Assembly (NCBI GenBank): GCA_003952965.2
Contig: CM025852.1
Span: 8,091,001-8,155,000 of the forward strand
Direction of reading: 5' to 3'
Source: Morella rubra
Lineage: Eukaryota; Streptophyta; Magnoliopsida; Fagales; Myricaceae
DNA length: 64,000 nucleotides
The translations under genes and the position numbers were made by a program. The notes beneath the pieces were generated by a model. It saw only the letters and a list, made by a program, of their open reading frames with translations, made no database searches and was not told the DNA's origin. Within the stretch, counting starts at the first letter, position 1. Each line of letters opens with the position of its first letter. Shown here piece after piece: positions 47,240 to 60,700 of this stretch.

Positions 47240-50200
47240 AGATTATTATCTTGTCTAATGGATAAAATAATAAATTTTGCTCGTTTTATTTATAATGTGG
47301 TCTAAACTCTTCACAGATCTATTTGCTTCATTTTCTTAAATATTATGGAATCTATTTTTAAACTAATAAATTAAGAATATTTTTAATTTATATATTGGTC
47401 TATAAGTCTTACATTATTCCAACTTCATTTTCTTATATTATGGTGTTCTAATTGATAAAATATTTTAATTTTAGTCGTTTTTAATTAAATGTGGAATATA
47501 ACAATCATCACTGATCTATTTGTTTCATTTTCTTAAATATTATGGTATCTAATTTTTAAACTAATAATTTAAAATATTTTAAATTTATATTTCTATAAGT
47601 CTTCCATTATTCCAAGATCTTCATTTTCTTCATTATTAGGGTGTATAATTCACAAAATATTTAATTTTAGTCATTTTTAATTTAAATTATGGTCTATAAC
47701 ACTTCCATTGATCTATTTGTTTCATTTTCCTAAATATTATGGTATCTAAATTTCAAACTAAGAAATTAAGAATATTTTTAAGATATATTTTGGTCTATAA
47801 GTCTTCCATTATTCAAAAAGCTTCATTTTCTTCAAGTCTAATTGATATTTAATATTTAATTTAGTCGTCTTTAATTAAATTTGGTCTATAATCTCTTATT
47901 ATCTATTTGCTTCATTTTCTTAAATATTATGGTATCTAATTTTTAAACTAACAATTAATAATATTTTTGTTTATATTTGGTCTATAATCTCCATTATTCA
48001 AGAGTTTTCATTCTAATATTATGGTGTTTAATTGATAAATATAATTAATTTTGGTTGTTTTTAATTTCTATTGTGGTCTATAAGACCTCCAATCTTTTAA
48101 TAGCTTCATTTCTTAAATATTATGGTGTCTAATTGTTAAACTAATTAATTTGAGTCATTTTTAATTTATATTCGTCTATAACTCTTCCACTGATCTATTC
48201 CTGTTTTCTTAAATATTATGGTATCTAATTATTAAACTAATTAAATTACGAATATTTTTAATTTATATTATGGGTATTAAGTCTTCCACTTTCTAATAAT
48301 AGCTTCATTTTCTTCATTATGGTCTAATTATTAAAATAATTAATTTTGGTCGTTTTTAATTTATATTGTTCTATAAGTCCTCCAACTTTTAATAGCTTTA
48401 TTTATTAAATATTATTGTCTAATTGGTTATAATCTTTAATTAGGTGGTCTTAATTTATAATTATGGTCTAAATCTCTTCTCTATCTATTTTCTTTCTTAA
48501 TTGTTATGGTATCCAATTTTAAAACTAATACATTAAGATATTTTTTAATTTATATTTTGGTCTATAAGTCTTCCATTTTTCTGAGATATTATTCTTCATT
48601 ATATGTGTCTAAATGATAAAATATTTAATTTGAGTCGTTTTTAATTTAAATTGCGGTCTATAACTCTTGCATTGATCTATTTTTCCATTTCTTAAATACG
48701 TAGTATCCTAATTTTTAAACTAATACTTATGAATATTTTTTAATTTATATTTGTTTATAAGTCTCCAATTCTAAAGCTTCATTTTTCATTATCATGGGTG
48801 TCTAATTGATCACTAATTGCTTATTTTTCTTAAATATTCTCTAATTGTTAACTAATTAATTTGGGTCAATTTTTATTTATATTTTAGGTCTATAATTTTT
48901 CCATAATCTATTTGTTTCATTTTTTAATTATTATCTATCTAATTTTAAACTAATAAATTAAGAATATTTTAAATTTATATTTTGGTCTATAAGTCTTCCA
49001 TTCTTCTAATAGCTTCTTTTTGTTCATTATTTCTTGTCTAATGGATAAAATAAAAAATTTTGTTCGTTTTTAATTTATATTGTGGTCATAATTTTTTCTA
49101 ATCTATTTGCTTCATTTTAAAAAATATTTTAGAATCTATTTTTAAACTAATAATTAAGAATTTTCAATATATATTTTGGTCTATAAGTCTTCCATTATCT
49201 ATTTGCTTTATTTTCTACATATCATTTTGGTACATAATTTTTGGTCTAATTAAATTTTTTTTTTTCCTTTTGGTCTAGAATTCCTTTAATGTTTTTGCTT
49301 TATTTTCTTTCCATATTAAGTGTCTAATTTTAAACTAATTAATTTGATTTTTAAATTATATTTGTCAATATACATCTTCCACAACTATTTGTTCATTTTC
49401 TTAATTGTTATGGTATCTAATTTTAAAACTAATCATTAAGTATATTTTTAATTTATATTTTGGTCTATAAGTTTCCTTATTCTGAGAGATTCATTTTCTT
49501 CATTATCATGGTGTCTAATTGATAAAATAATTAATTTTGGTCGTTTTAAATTTATATTGTGGTCTATAAGACCTCCAATCTTTTAATAGCTTCATTTCTT
49601 AAATATTACGGTGTCTAATTGTTAAACTAATTAATTTGGGTCATTTTAATTATCTTGTGGTCTATAACTCTCCACTGATCTATTTTTTCATTTTCTAATT
49701 ATTATGATCCAATTTTAAACTAATACATTAAGAATATTTTTAATTTATTTTTGGTCTATAAGTCTTCCATTATCCTAATAGCTTCATTTTCTTCATTATA
49801 ATGGTCTCTAATTGATAAAATATTTAATTTAGCGTTTTTAATTTAAATTGTGGTCTATAACTCTTGCATTGATCTATTTGCTTCATTTTTTAAATACTCA
49901 GATCTAATTTTAAACTAATAAATTAGAAATATTTTATATTTTGGTGTATAAGTCTTCCATTATTCTAATAGTTCATTTTCTTCATTATCATGGTGTCTAA
50001 TTGATAAAATAATTAATTTTCGTCGTTTTTAATTTATATTGTGTCTACAGACCTCCAATCTTTTAATAGCTTTATTTTCTTAAATATTATGGTGTCTAAT
50101 TGTTAAACTAATTAATTTGGGTCATTTTTAATTTATATTATGTCTATAACTCTTCCACTGATCTATTTGTTTCATTTTCTTAAATTATTAAGCTATCTAA

Positions 50201-53200
50201 TTTTTAAACTAATAAATTAAGAATATTTTAAATTTATATTGGTCTAAAAGTCTTTCCTTCTTCTAATAGCTTCTTTTTGTTATTATTATCTTGTCTAATG
50301 ATAAATAAAAAATTTTGGTCGTTTTTATTTATATTGTGTCTATAACTCTTCCATATCTATTTACTTATTTTCTTAAATATTAGGTATCTAGGTTTTAAAC
50401 TAATAATTTAAGAATATTTTTAATTTATATTTTGGTCTATAAGTCTTCCATTATCCTAATAGCTTCATTTTCTTCATTATTATGGTGTCTAATTGATAAA
50501 ATAATTAATTTTTTCGTTTTTAATTTATATTGTGGTCTGTAAGTCCTCCAATCTTTTAATAGCTTTATTTTCTTAAATATTATTGTGTCTAATTGTTAAA
50601 CTAATTAATTTGGGTCATTTTTAAATTATATTGTGGTCTATAACTCTCCACTGATCTATTGTTTCATTTTCTTAAATGTTAATGTATCTAATTTTTAAAA
50701 CTAATACATTAAGAATATTTTTAATTTATTTTTGGTCTATAAGTCTTCATTGTTCTGAGAGATTCATTTCTTCATTATCATGGTGTCCTTAATTGATAAA
50801 ATATTAATTTGAGTCTTTTTAATTTTGTCTATAACTCTCCATTGATCTATTTGCTTCATTTTCTTAAAACGTCAGTACTAATTTTTAAACTAATAAATTA
50901 TGAATATTTTAATTTTTATTTTGGTGTATAAGTCTTCCATTATTCTAATAGTTCATTTTCTTCATATATGGTGTCTAATTGATAAAATAATTAATTTTCG
51001 TCGTTTTTAATTATTGTGGTCTACAGGACTCAATTTTTAATAGCTTTATTTTCTAATATTATGTGTCAATTGTTAAATAATTAATTTGGGTCTATAACTT
51101 GATCCAAGTCCTTTAATAGTTAACGGTCTAATATTTGGGTCATTTTTAATTTATATTCGGTCTATAACTCATGATCTATTTGCTTCATTTTCTTATTATT
51201 ATGCTATCTAATTTTTAAACTATAAATTAAGAATATTAAATTTATATTTTGGTCTATAATTCTTCCCTTCTCTAATAGCTTCTTTTTGTCATTATATGTC
51301 TTAATGGATAAAATAAAATTTGGTCGTTTTTAATTTAAATTGTGGTCTATAACTCTTCCACAGATCTATTTGCTTGATTTTCTTAAATATTACAGTATCT
51401 AGGTTTTACTAATAAATATAAGAATATTTTAAATTTATATTTTGTCTATAAGTCTTAATTATTCTAATTGCTTCTTTTCTTCATTATTTATGTCTCTAAT
51501 TGATAAAATAATTAATTTTGGTCGTTTTTTAATTTATATTTGGTCTATAAGATCTTCAATCTTTTAATAGCTTCTATTTTCTTAGTATTATTGTCTGTAA
51601 TTGTTAAACTAATTAATTTTGGGTCATTTTTAAATTATCTTGTGGTCTATAACTCTTCCACAGATCTATTTGCTTCATTTTCTTAATTATTATGGTATCT
51701 AATTTTAAAATAATACATTAAGAATATTTTTTTTTATATTTTGGTGTATAAGTCTTCCATTATTCTAATAGGTTTATTTTCTTCATTATCATGGTGTCTA
51801 ATTGATAAAAATAATTAATTTTGGTCGTTTTTAATTTATATTGTGGTCTATAAGTCCTCCAATCTTTTAATAGCTTTATTTTCTTAAATATTATTGTGTC
51901 TAATTGTTAAACTAATTTAATTTGGGTCATTTTTAAATTATACTGTGGTCTATAACTCTTCCACTGATCTATTTGTTTCATTTTCTTAATTGTTATGGTA
52001 TCCAATTTTAAAACTAATACATTAAGAATATTTTTAATTTATATTTTGGTCTATAAGTCTTCATTTATTCTGAGAGATTCTTTTTTCTTCATTATCATGG
52101 TGTCTAATTGATAAAATAATTTAATTTTGGTCGTTTTTAATTTAAATTGTGGTCTATAACTCTTCCACTGATCTATTTGCTTCATTTTCTTAAATATAGT
52201 ATCTAATTTTTAAACTAATAAATTATGAATATTTTTAATTTATATTTTGGTGTATAAGTCTTCCATTATTCTAATAGCTTTATTTTCTTCATTATCATGG
52301 TGTCTAATTGATAAAATAATTAATTTTGGTCGTTTTTAATTTATATTGTGGTCTACAAGACCTCCAATCTTTTAATAGCTTTATTTTCTTAAATATTATG
52401 GTGTCTAATTGTTAAACTAATTAATTTGGGTCATTTTTTAATTTATATTATGGTCTATAACTCTTCCACTGATCTATTTGTTTCATTTCTTAATTATTAT
52501 GCTATCTAATTTTTAAACTAAACAAATTAAGAATATTTTAATTTATATTTTGGTCTATAAGTCTTCCATTCCTAATAGCTTCTTTTTGTTCATTATTATC
52601 TTGTCTAATGGATAAAATAATAAATTTTGGTCGTTTTTAATTTATATTGTGGTCTATAACTCTTCCACTAATCTATTTATTCATTTTCTTAAATATTACG
52701 GTATCTAGGTTTTAAACTAATAAATTAAGAATATTTTAAATTTATATTTTGGTCTATAAGTCTTCCATTATCCTAATAGCTTCATTTTCTTCATATTATG
52801 GTGTCTAATTGATAAAATAATTAATTTTGGTCGTTTTTAATTTATATTGTGGTCTATAAGTCCTCAATCTTTTAATAGCTTTATTTTCTTAAATATTTTG
52901 TGTCTAATTGTTAACTAATTAATTTGGGTCATTTTTAAATTATATTGTGGTCTATAACTCTTCCACTGATCTATTTGTTTCATTTTCTTAATTGTTATGG
53001 TATCCAATTTTAAAACTAATAATTAAGAATATTTTTAATTTATATTTTGGTCTATAAGTCTTCCATTGTTCTGAGAGATTCATTTTCTTCATTATCTGGT
53101 GTCTAATTGATAAAATATTTAATTTGAGTCGTTTTTAATTTAAATTGCGGTCTATAACTCTTGCATTGATCTATTTGCTTCATTTTCTTAAATATTCAGT

Positions 53201-55941
53201 ATCTAATTTTTAAAAATAATTAATATTTTTTAATTTATATTTTGGTGTATAAGTCTTCATTATTCAATTATTATTTTCTTCTTATCTGGTGGATAAAATA
53301 ATTAAATTTTGGTTTTTTAATTTATATTGTGGTCTACAGGACCTCCAATCTTTTAATAGCTTTATTTTCTTAAATATTATGGTGTCTAATTGTTAAACTA
53401 ATTAATTTGGGTCATTTTTTAATTTATATTAGGTCTATAACTCTTCCTGATCTATTTTTTCATTTTCTTAATTATTATGTATCTAATTTTTAAACTAATA
53501 AATTTTATTTTTTAATTTATATTTTGGTCTATAAGTCTTCCTTCTTCTAATAGCTTCTTTTTGTTCATTATTATCTTGTCTAATGGATAAAATAAAAAAT
53601 TTTGGTCGTTTTTAATTTATATTGTGGTCTATAACTCTTTCCACTAATCTATTTACTTCATTTTCTTAAATATTACGGTATCTAATTTTAAACTAATATA
53701 TTAAGAATATTTTTAATTTATATTTTGGTCTATAAGTCTTCCATTATTCTAATAGCTTCATTTTCTTCATTATTATGGTCTAATTGATAAATAATTAATT
53801 TTGGTCGTTTTTAATTTATATTGTGGTCTATAAGTCTCCAATCTTTTAATAGCTTTATTTTCTTAAATATTATTGTGTCTAATTGTTAAACTAATTATTT
53901 GGGTCATTTTTAAATTATCTTGTGGTCTATAACTCTTCCACTGATCTATTTGTTTCATTTTCTTAATTGTTATGGTATCCAATTTTAAAACTAATACATT
54001 AAGAATAATTTTAATTTATATTTTGGTCTAACAAGTCTTCAATTCCATTTCTGAGAGATTCATTTTCTTCATTTCATGGTGTCTAATTGATAAATAAAAG
54101 TCGTTTTTAATTTTTGTGGTCTATAACTTTTCCATTGATCTATTTGCTTCATTTTCTTAAATACGTCAGTATCTAATTTTTAAACTAATAAATTATGAAT
54201 ATTTTTAATTTATATTTTGGTGTATAAGCTTCATTATTCTAATAGCTTCATTTTCTTCATTATTATGGTGTCTAATTGATAAAATAATTAATTTTCGTCG
54301 TTTTTAATTTATATTGTGGTCTACAAGACCTCCAATCTTTTAATAGCTTTATTTTCTTAGATATTTGGTGTCTAATTGTTAAACTAATTAATTTGGGCTA
54401 TTTTTAATTTATATTGGTCTATAACTCTTCCACTGATCTATTTGTTTCATTTTCTTAATTATTATGCTATCTAATTTTAAACTAATAAATTAAGAATATT
54501 TTTAATTTATATTTTCGGTCTATAAGTCTTCCATTATTCTAATAGCTTCTTTTTCTTCATTATTATTTGTCTAATTGATAAAATAATTAATTTTGGTCTT
54601 TTTTTAATTTATATTGTGGTCTATAACTCTTCATTAATCTATTTACTTCATTTTTCAAAATATTAGGTATCTAGGTTTAAAAATAAATTAAGAAAATTTT
54701 TTTTTTTTTGGTCTATAAGTCTTCCATTATCCTAATAGCTTCATTTTCTTCATTATTATGTGTCTAATTGATAAAATAATTAATTTTCGTCGTTTTTAAT
54801 TTATATTGTGGTCTATAAGACCTCCAATCTTTTAATAGCTTTATTTTCTTAAATATGATGGTGTCTAATTGTTAAACTAATTAATTTGGGTCATTTTTAA
54901 AATTATATTGTGGTCTATAACTCTTCCACTGATCTATTTTTGGTTCATTTTCTTAATTGTTATGGTATCCAAGTTTTAAACTAACATTATTAAGAATTTT
55001 TAATTTATATTTTGGTCTATACTATAGTTCCATTATTCTGAAGATTTCATTTTCTTCATTATCGTGGTGTCTAATTGAATAAAATATTTAATTTGAGTCG
55101 TTTTTAATTTATATTGTGGTCTATAACTCTTCCTAATCTATTTATTCATTTTCTAAATATTACGGTTCTAGGTTTTAAACTAAAAATTAAGAATATTTTT
55201 AATTTATATTTTGGTCTATAAGTCTTTCCATTAATATATTTAGTTCTTTTTCTTCATTATGGTGTCTAATTGTAAAATAATTAATTTTGGTCGTTTTTAA
55301 TTTATATTGTGGTTATAAGACCTCCAATCTTTTAATAGCGTCATTTCTTAAATATTATGGTGTCTAATTGTTAAACTAATTAATTTGGCTCATTTTTAAT
55401 TTATATTATGGTATATTGATCCTTTCACTGATCTATTTGTTTCATTTCTTAGTTATTATGGTATCTAATTTTTTTAATAAATTAATATTTTTAATTTACA
55501 ATTTTGTTTATAAGACGTTAAGGTAATAGCTTCATTTACTTTATTATTTCTTGTAATGGATTAAATAGTTATTTTGGTCATTTTTAATTTATATTATGCA
55601 ATATAACTCTTCCACAGATCTATTTGTTTCTTTTCTTAATTATATATCTAATTATTTAACTAATACATTAAGAATATTTTTAAATTTACTTTTGGTCTAT
55701 AAGTCTTCCATTTTTGCAAGAGCTTCATTTTCTTCATTCTTATGGTGTCTAATTGATAAAATAATTAATTTTGGTCGTTTTTAATTTATACTGTGGTCTA
55801 TAAGTCCTCCAATCTTTTAATAGCTTTATTTTCTTAAATATTATTGTGTCTATTGGTAAACTAATTAATTTGGGTCATCTTTAAATTATATTGTGGTCTA
55901 TAAATCTTCCACTGATCTATTTGTTTTATTTTCTTAATTGT
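47240..55941 (+). repeat. Satellite array, block 1 (~100-bp monomer)
   Basis: Tandem AT-rich monomers of about 100 bp each begin TGGTCTATAA or TGGTGTATAA, pass through CATTTTCTT and end TTTTTAATTTATATT. By length this is about 85-90 monomers. Monomer types alternate as in block 2, and the marker monomer with CTTGTCTAATGGATAAA recurs roughly every 1.0-1.3 kb (about 49039, 50296, 51297, 52591, 53577). This block has many small deletions relative to block 2, especially at 48400-51500. No promoter or open reading frame of note is present. Confidence 0.95.
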
Positions 55942-56747
55942 TGTTGTGAGTCTAATAACAACCCGAGAGAGGGGGGGGGGGGGGGGGTGAATTGGTTTAT
56001 AAAAAGTTAGTTTTTTCGATAAAAACCAGTCTAAAGAATACCCCTTTTACAATTAAAATGCAAGATTTGAATGTGTTAATGTTAAGCAAATATAAGCAAT
56101 GAAATGATAAGCTATTAAAACAAAACAAATATGGATTGAAACAATATAAGAGAGATAGAGTTAGGGGACGACACGAATTTTGGTGGTTCGGCCATTGCTA
56201 GTCCCCCCAGGCTATATGACTTCTTGGGCTTCCTTCACTATTCTCCAATAGTAAATACACCTTATGCTTCCGGGGTGCTTAGGAACCTTTACAAAGCGTT
56301 TTTTTGAGCTCACACTTCAACTCTCTCAACAAATCTAAAAATCCAAGGGATTTCTTCTATTCTCACAATTAGGACAAGTGTTTACCCAACACTCCTCACA
56401 AAATCCAAAACCCAAGGGATTTCTTCAACCCACACGAGTAAGACCAGTGTTTACCCAACGCTCAAATGGTTTATAAAGGATGGATACAAAGAAAGATCAG
56501 TGAATGGCTCTCAAAGCTGAATAAATAAGTGGAAAGTACAAAGGTGCAAACAAGGACAAGAGTATGTAGAAAGCCAAAGTTTAGCAGGGAAATAACAAGC
56601 TTTCTCAATATGAGTAGTCTTCTCTCTTCTTCAAAACACTTTCTCTCTCTAGAAGTTAGGGTACGATTGATTGCAAGTGTGCTGTATCTTCTTTAAGAAA
56701 CTTCTCTCTCTTTGGAGGTAGATCGTCAAGGATAAGCACGAAAAAAA

Positions 56748-56834
<87 letters not shown>

Positions 56835-56843
56835 AAAAAAAAG

Positions 56844-56928
<85 letters not shown>

Positions 56929-56960
56929 AAAAAGAAAAAAAACAAAAAAAAAAAAAAAAG

Positions 56961-57026
<66 letters not shown>

Positions 57027-57771
57027 TTTAACAATGGGAGCTTTTATCTTGGAGGAATCAACAAATGAAATCTTTGGATCTTGCTTTCTCTCTCTATCGG
57101 AGGTAAGATTTGAATAATGATGCAATCCTTGCTTCTTCTCTATCTCATTCTTCTTATGCCCAAGTCCTTCAACGGTCATCCAAAGCTAAAGTGCGTTGAA
57201 AGGGCATCCAAGTCATTTGAGACCATTTGAAGACTTTTTAGATGAGTTGGCGTCGTTCCATAATATCTGCAAAATTGCAGCATGTGTCAACACATAGTCT
57301 GCATGTGCACATCAAACATGGGTTTGGAATTGTGCCGTCTCAAGTAGACTATGTGTCGACACATCAAACATGGGTTTAGAATTGTGCCGTCTCAAGTGTC
57401 AGTGTAATGTGTCTACACTTGTCTTCAATGTGTCGATATATTGAATACTTAGTCTGAAATTTTGTTCTTGGGAGACAGTGCAATGTGTCAACATATTGAA
57501 TACTTAGTTTGTAAAATTTGTTCTTTGACAGCAATTATATTTCAACATATCTCAAAAACACCTATAATATAAAAATTGACCAATTAATTTGTGTAATGGT
57601 GTTCAAGTCCATTTATAAATATTTTAGATAGAAAGCATCGATCTTTTGAAATACATTTTTAGAAAAGTTGATTGACAATATAAAATTTAAAAGTTTTCAA
57701 AGCACTTAGTAATTTTTTTTTATCATCAAAATCAATTGAAGTTTGTTTGCAAAAACAACCTTGGGCTAACA
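55942..57771 (-). mobile_element. LTR (same family as 43964) inserted in the satellite
   Basis: This is a fossil. It starts near TGTTGTGAGTCTAA and ends TTGGGCTAACA, and the same landmarks as the 43964 copy occur in the same order (G-run, GGTGGTTCGGCCA, ACCTTTACAAAGCG, ATGTGTC.ACA units). It is longer than the 43964 copy because of a duplicated block of roughly 70 bp (two ACAAGTGTTTACCC-type units near 56370 and 56440) and the A-tract at 56741-57024. No internal domain is seen and no clear target duplication was found. Confidence 0.8.
56741..57024. repeat. 284-bp A-tract with rare interruptions
   Basis: This is almost pure A, broken by isolated G, C or T bases. It sits within the LTR between GATAAGCACG and GATTTAACAATGGG. 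In the sister LTR the same place holds only AGAAGAA. The long phenylalanine/lysine open frames that arise here are artefacts. Confidence 0.95.
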
Positions 57772-60700
57772 TGGTATCTAATTTTTAAAACTAATACATT
57801 AAGAATAATTTTAATTTATATTTGGTCTATAAGTCTTCCATTATTCTGAGAGCTTCATTTTCTTCATTATCATGGTGTCTAATTGATAAAATATTTAATT
57901 TTTTCGTTTTTAATTTAAATTGTGGTCTATAACTCTTCCACTGATCTATTTGCTTCATTTTCTTAAATATGTCAGTATCTAATTTTTAAACTAATAAATT
58001 ATGAATATTTTTAATTTATATTTTGGTGTATAAGTCTTCCATTATTCTAATAGCTTTATTTTCTTCATTATCATGGTGTCTAATTGATAAAATAATTAAT
58101 TTTGGTCTTTTTTTAATTTATATTGTGGTCTATAAGTCCTCCAATCTTTTAATAGCTTTATTTTCTTAAATATTATGGTGTCTAATTGTTAAACTAATTA
58201 ATTTGGGTCATTTTTAAATTATATTGTGGTCTATAACTCTTCCACTGATCTATTTGTTTCATTTTTTAATATTATGGTATCTAATTTTTAAACTAATAAA
58301 TTAAGAATATTTTTAATTTATATTTTGGTCTATAAGTCTTCCCTTCTTCTAATAGCTTCTTTTTCTTCATTATTATCTTGTCTAATGGATAAAATAATAA
58401 ATTTTGGTCGTTTTTAATTTATATTGTGGTCTATAACTCTTCCACTGATCTATTTGCTTCATTTTCTTAAATATTATGGTATCTAATTTTAAACTAATAA
58501 ATTAAGAATATTTTTAATTTATATTTTGGTGTATAAGTCTTCCATTATTCTAATAGCTTCATTTTCTTCATTATTATGGTGTCTAATTGATAAAATAATT
58601 AATTTTGGTCGTTTTTAATTTATATTGTGGTCTATAAGTCCTCCAATCTTTTAATAGCTTTATTTTCTTAAATATTATTGTGTCTAATTGTTAAACTAAT
58701 TAATTTGGGTCATTTTTAATTATATTGTGGTCTATAACTCTTCCACTGATCTATTTGTTTCATTTTCTTATTGTTATGGTATCTAATTTTAAAACTAATA
58801 CATTAAGAATATTTTTAATTTATATTTTGGTCTATAAGTCTTCCATTATCTAATAGCTTCTTTTTCTTCATTATTATGGTGTCTAATGGATAAAATAATT
58901 AATTTGGTCGTTTTTAATTTATATTGTGGTCTATAACTCTTCACTGATCTATTTGCTTCATTTTCTTAAATATTATGGTATCTAATTTTTAAACTAATAA
59001 ATTAAGAATATTTTTAATTTATATTTTGGTGTATAAGTCTTCCATTATTCTAATAGCTTCATTTTCTTCATTATCATGGTGTCTAATTGATAAAATAATT
59101 AATTTTGTCGTTTTTAATTTATATTGTGGTCTACAAGACCTCCAATCTTTTAATAGCTTTATTTTCTTAAATATTATGGTGTCTAATTGTTAAACTAATT
59201 AATTTGGGTCATTTTTAATTTATATTATGGTCTATAACTCTTCCACTGATCTATTTGTTTCATTTTCTTAATTATTATGGTATCTAATTTTTAAACTAAT
59301 AAATTAAGAATATTTTTAATTTATATTTTGGTCTATAAGTCTTCCATTCTTCTAATAGCTTCTTTTTGTTCATTATTATCTTGTCTAATGGATAAAATAA
59401 TAAATTTTGGTCGTTTTTAATTTATATTGTGGTCTATAACTCTTCCACTGATCTATTTGCTTCATTTTCTTAAATATTACGGTATCTAATTTTAAACTAA
59501 TAAATTAAGAATATTTTTAATTTATATTTTGGTATAAGTCTTCCATTATTCTAATAGCTTCATTTTCTTCATTATTATGGTGTCTAATTGATAAAATAAT
59601 TAATTTTGGTCGTTTTTAATTTATATTGTGGTCTATAAGTCCTCCAATCTTTTAATAGCTTTATTTTCTTAAATATTATTGTGTCTAATTGTTAAACTAA
59701 TTAATTTGGGTCATTTTTAATTATATTGTGGTCTATAACTCTTCCACTGATCTATTTGTTTCATTTTCTTAATTGTTATGGTATCTAATTTTAAAACTAA
59801 TACATTAAGAATATTTTTAATTTATATTTTGGTCTATAAGTCTTCCATTATTCTAATAGATTCTTTTCTTCATTATTATGGTGTCTAATTGATAAAATAA
59901 TTAATTTGGTCGTTTTTAATTTATATTGTGGTCTATAACTCTTCCACTGATCTATTTGCTTCATTTTCTTAAATATCAGTATCTAATTTTTAAACTAATA
60001 AATTATGAATATTTTTAATTTATATTTTGGTGTATAAGTCTTCCATTATTCTAATAGCTTCATTTTCTTCATTATCATGGTGTCTAATTGATAAAATAAT
60101 TAATTTTGTCGTTTTTAATTTATATTGTGGTCTACAAGACCTCCAATCTTTTAATAGCTTTATTTTCTTAAATATTATGGTGTCTAATTGTTAAACTAAT
60201 TAATTTGGGTCATTTTTAATTATATTATGGTCTATAACTCTTCCACTGATCTATTTGTTTCATTTTCTTAATTATTATGGTATCTAATTAAACTAATAAT
60301 TTAGAATATTTTAATTTATATTTTGGTCTATAAGTCTTCCCTTTTCTAATAGCTTCTTTTCTTCATTATTATCTTGTCTAATGGATAAAATAATAAATTT
60401 TGGTCGTTTTTAATTTATATTGTGGTCTATAACTCTTCCACTGATCTATTTGCTTCATTTTCTTAAATATTACGGTATCTAATTTTAAACTAATAAATTA
60501 AGAATATTTTAATTTATATTTTGGTCTATAAGTCTTCCATTATTCTAATAGCTTCATTTTCTTCATTATTATGGTGTCTAATTGATAAAATAATTAATTT
60601 TGGTCGTTTTTAATTTATATTGTGGTCTATAAGTCCTCCAATCTTTTAATAGCTTTATTTTCTTAAATATTATTGTGTCTAATTGTTAAACTAATTAATT

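Noticed and set aside
56649-57179. 176-codon phenylalanine-rich frame
   Set aside because: It is a pure consequence of the A-tract on the opposite strand.
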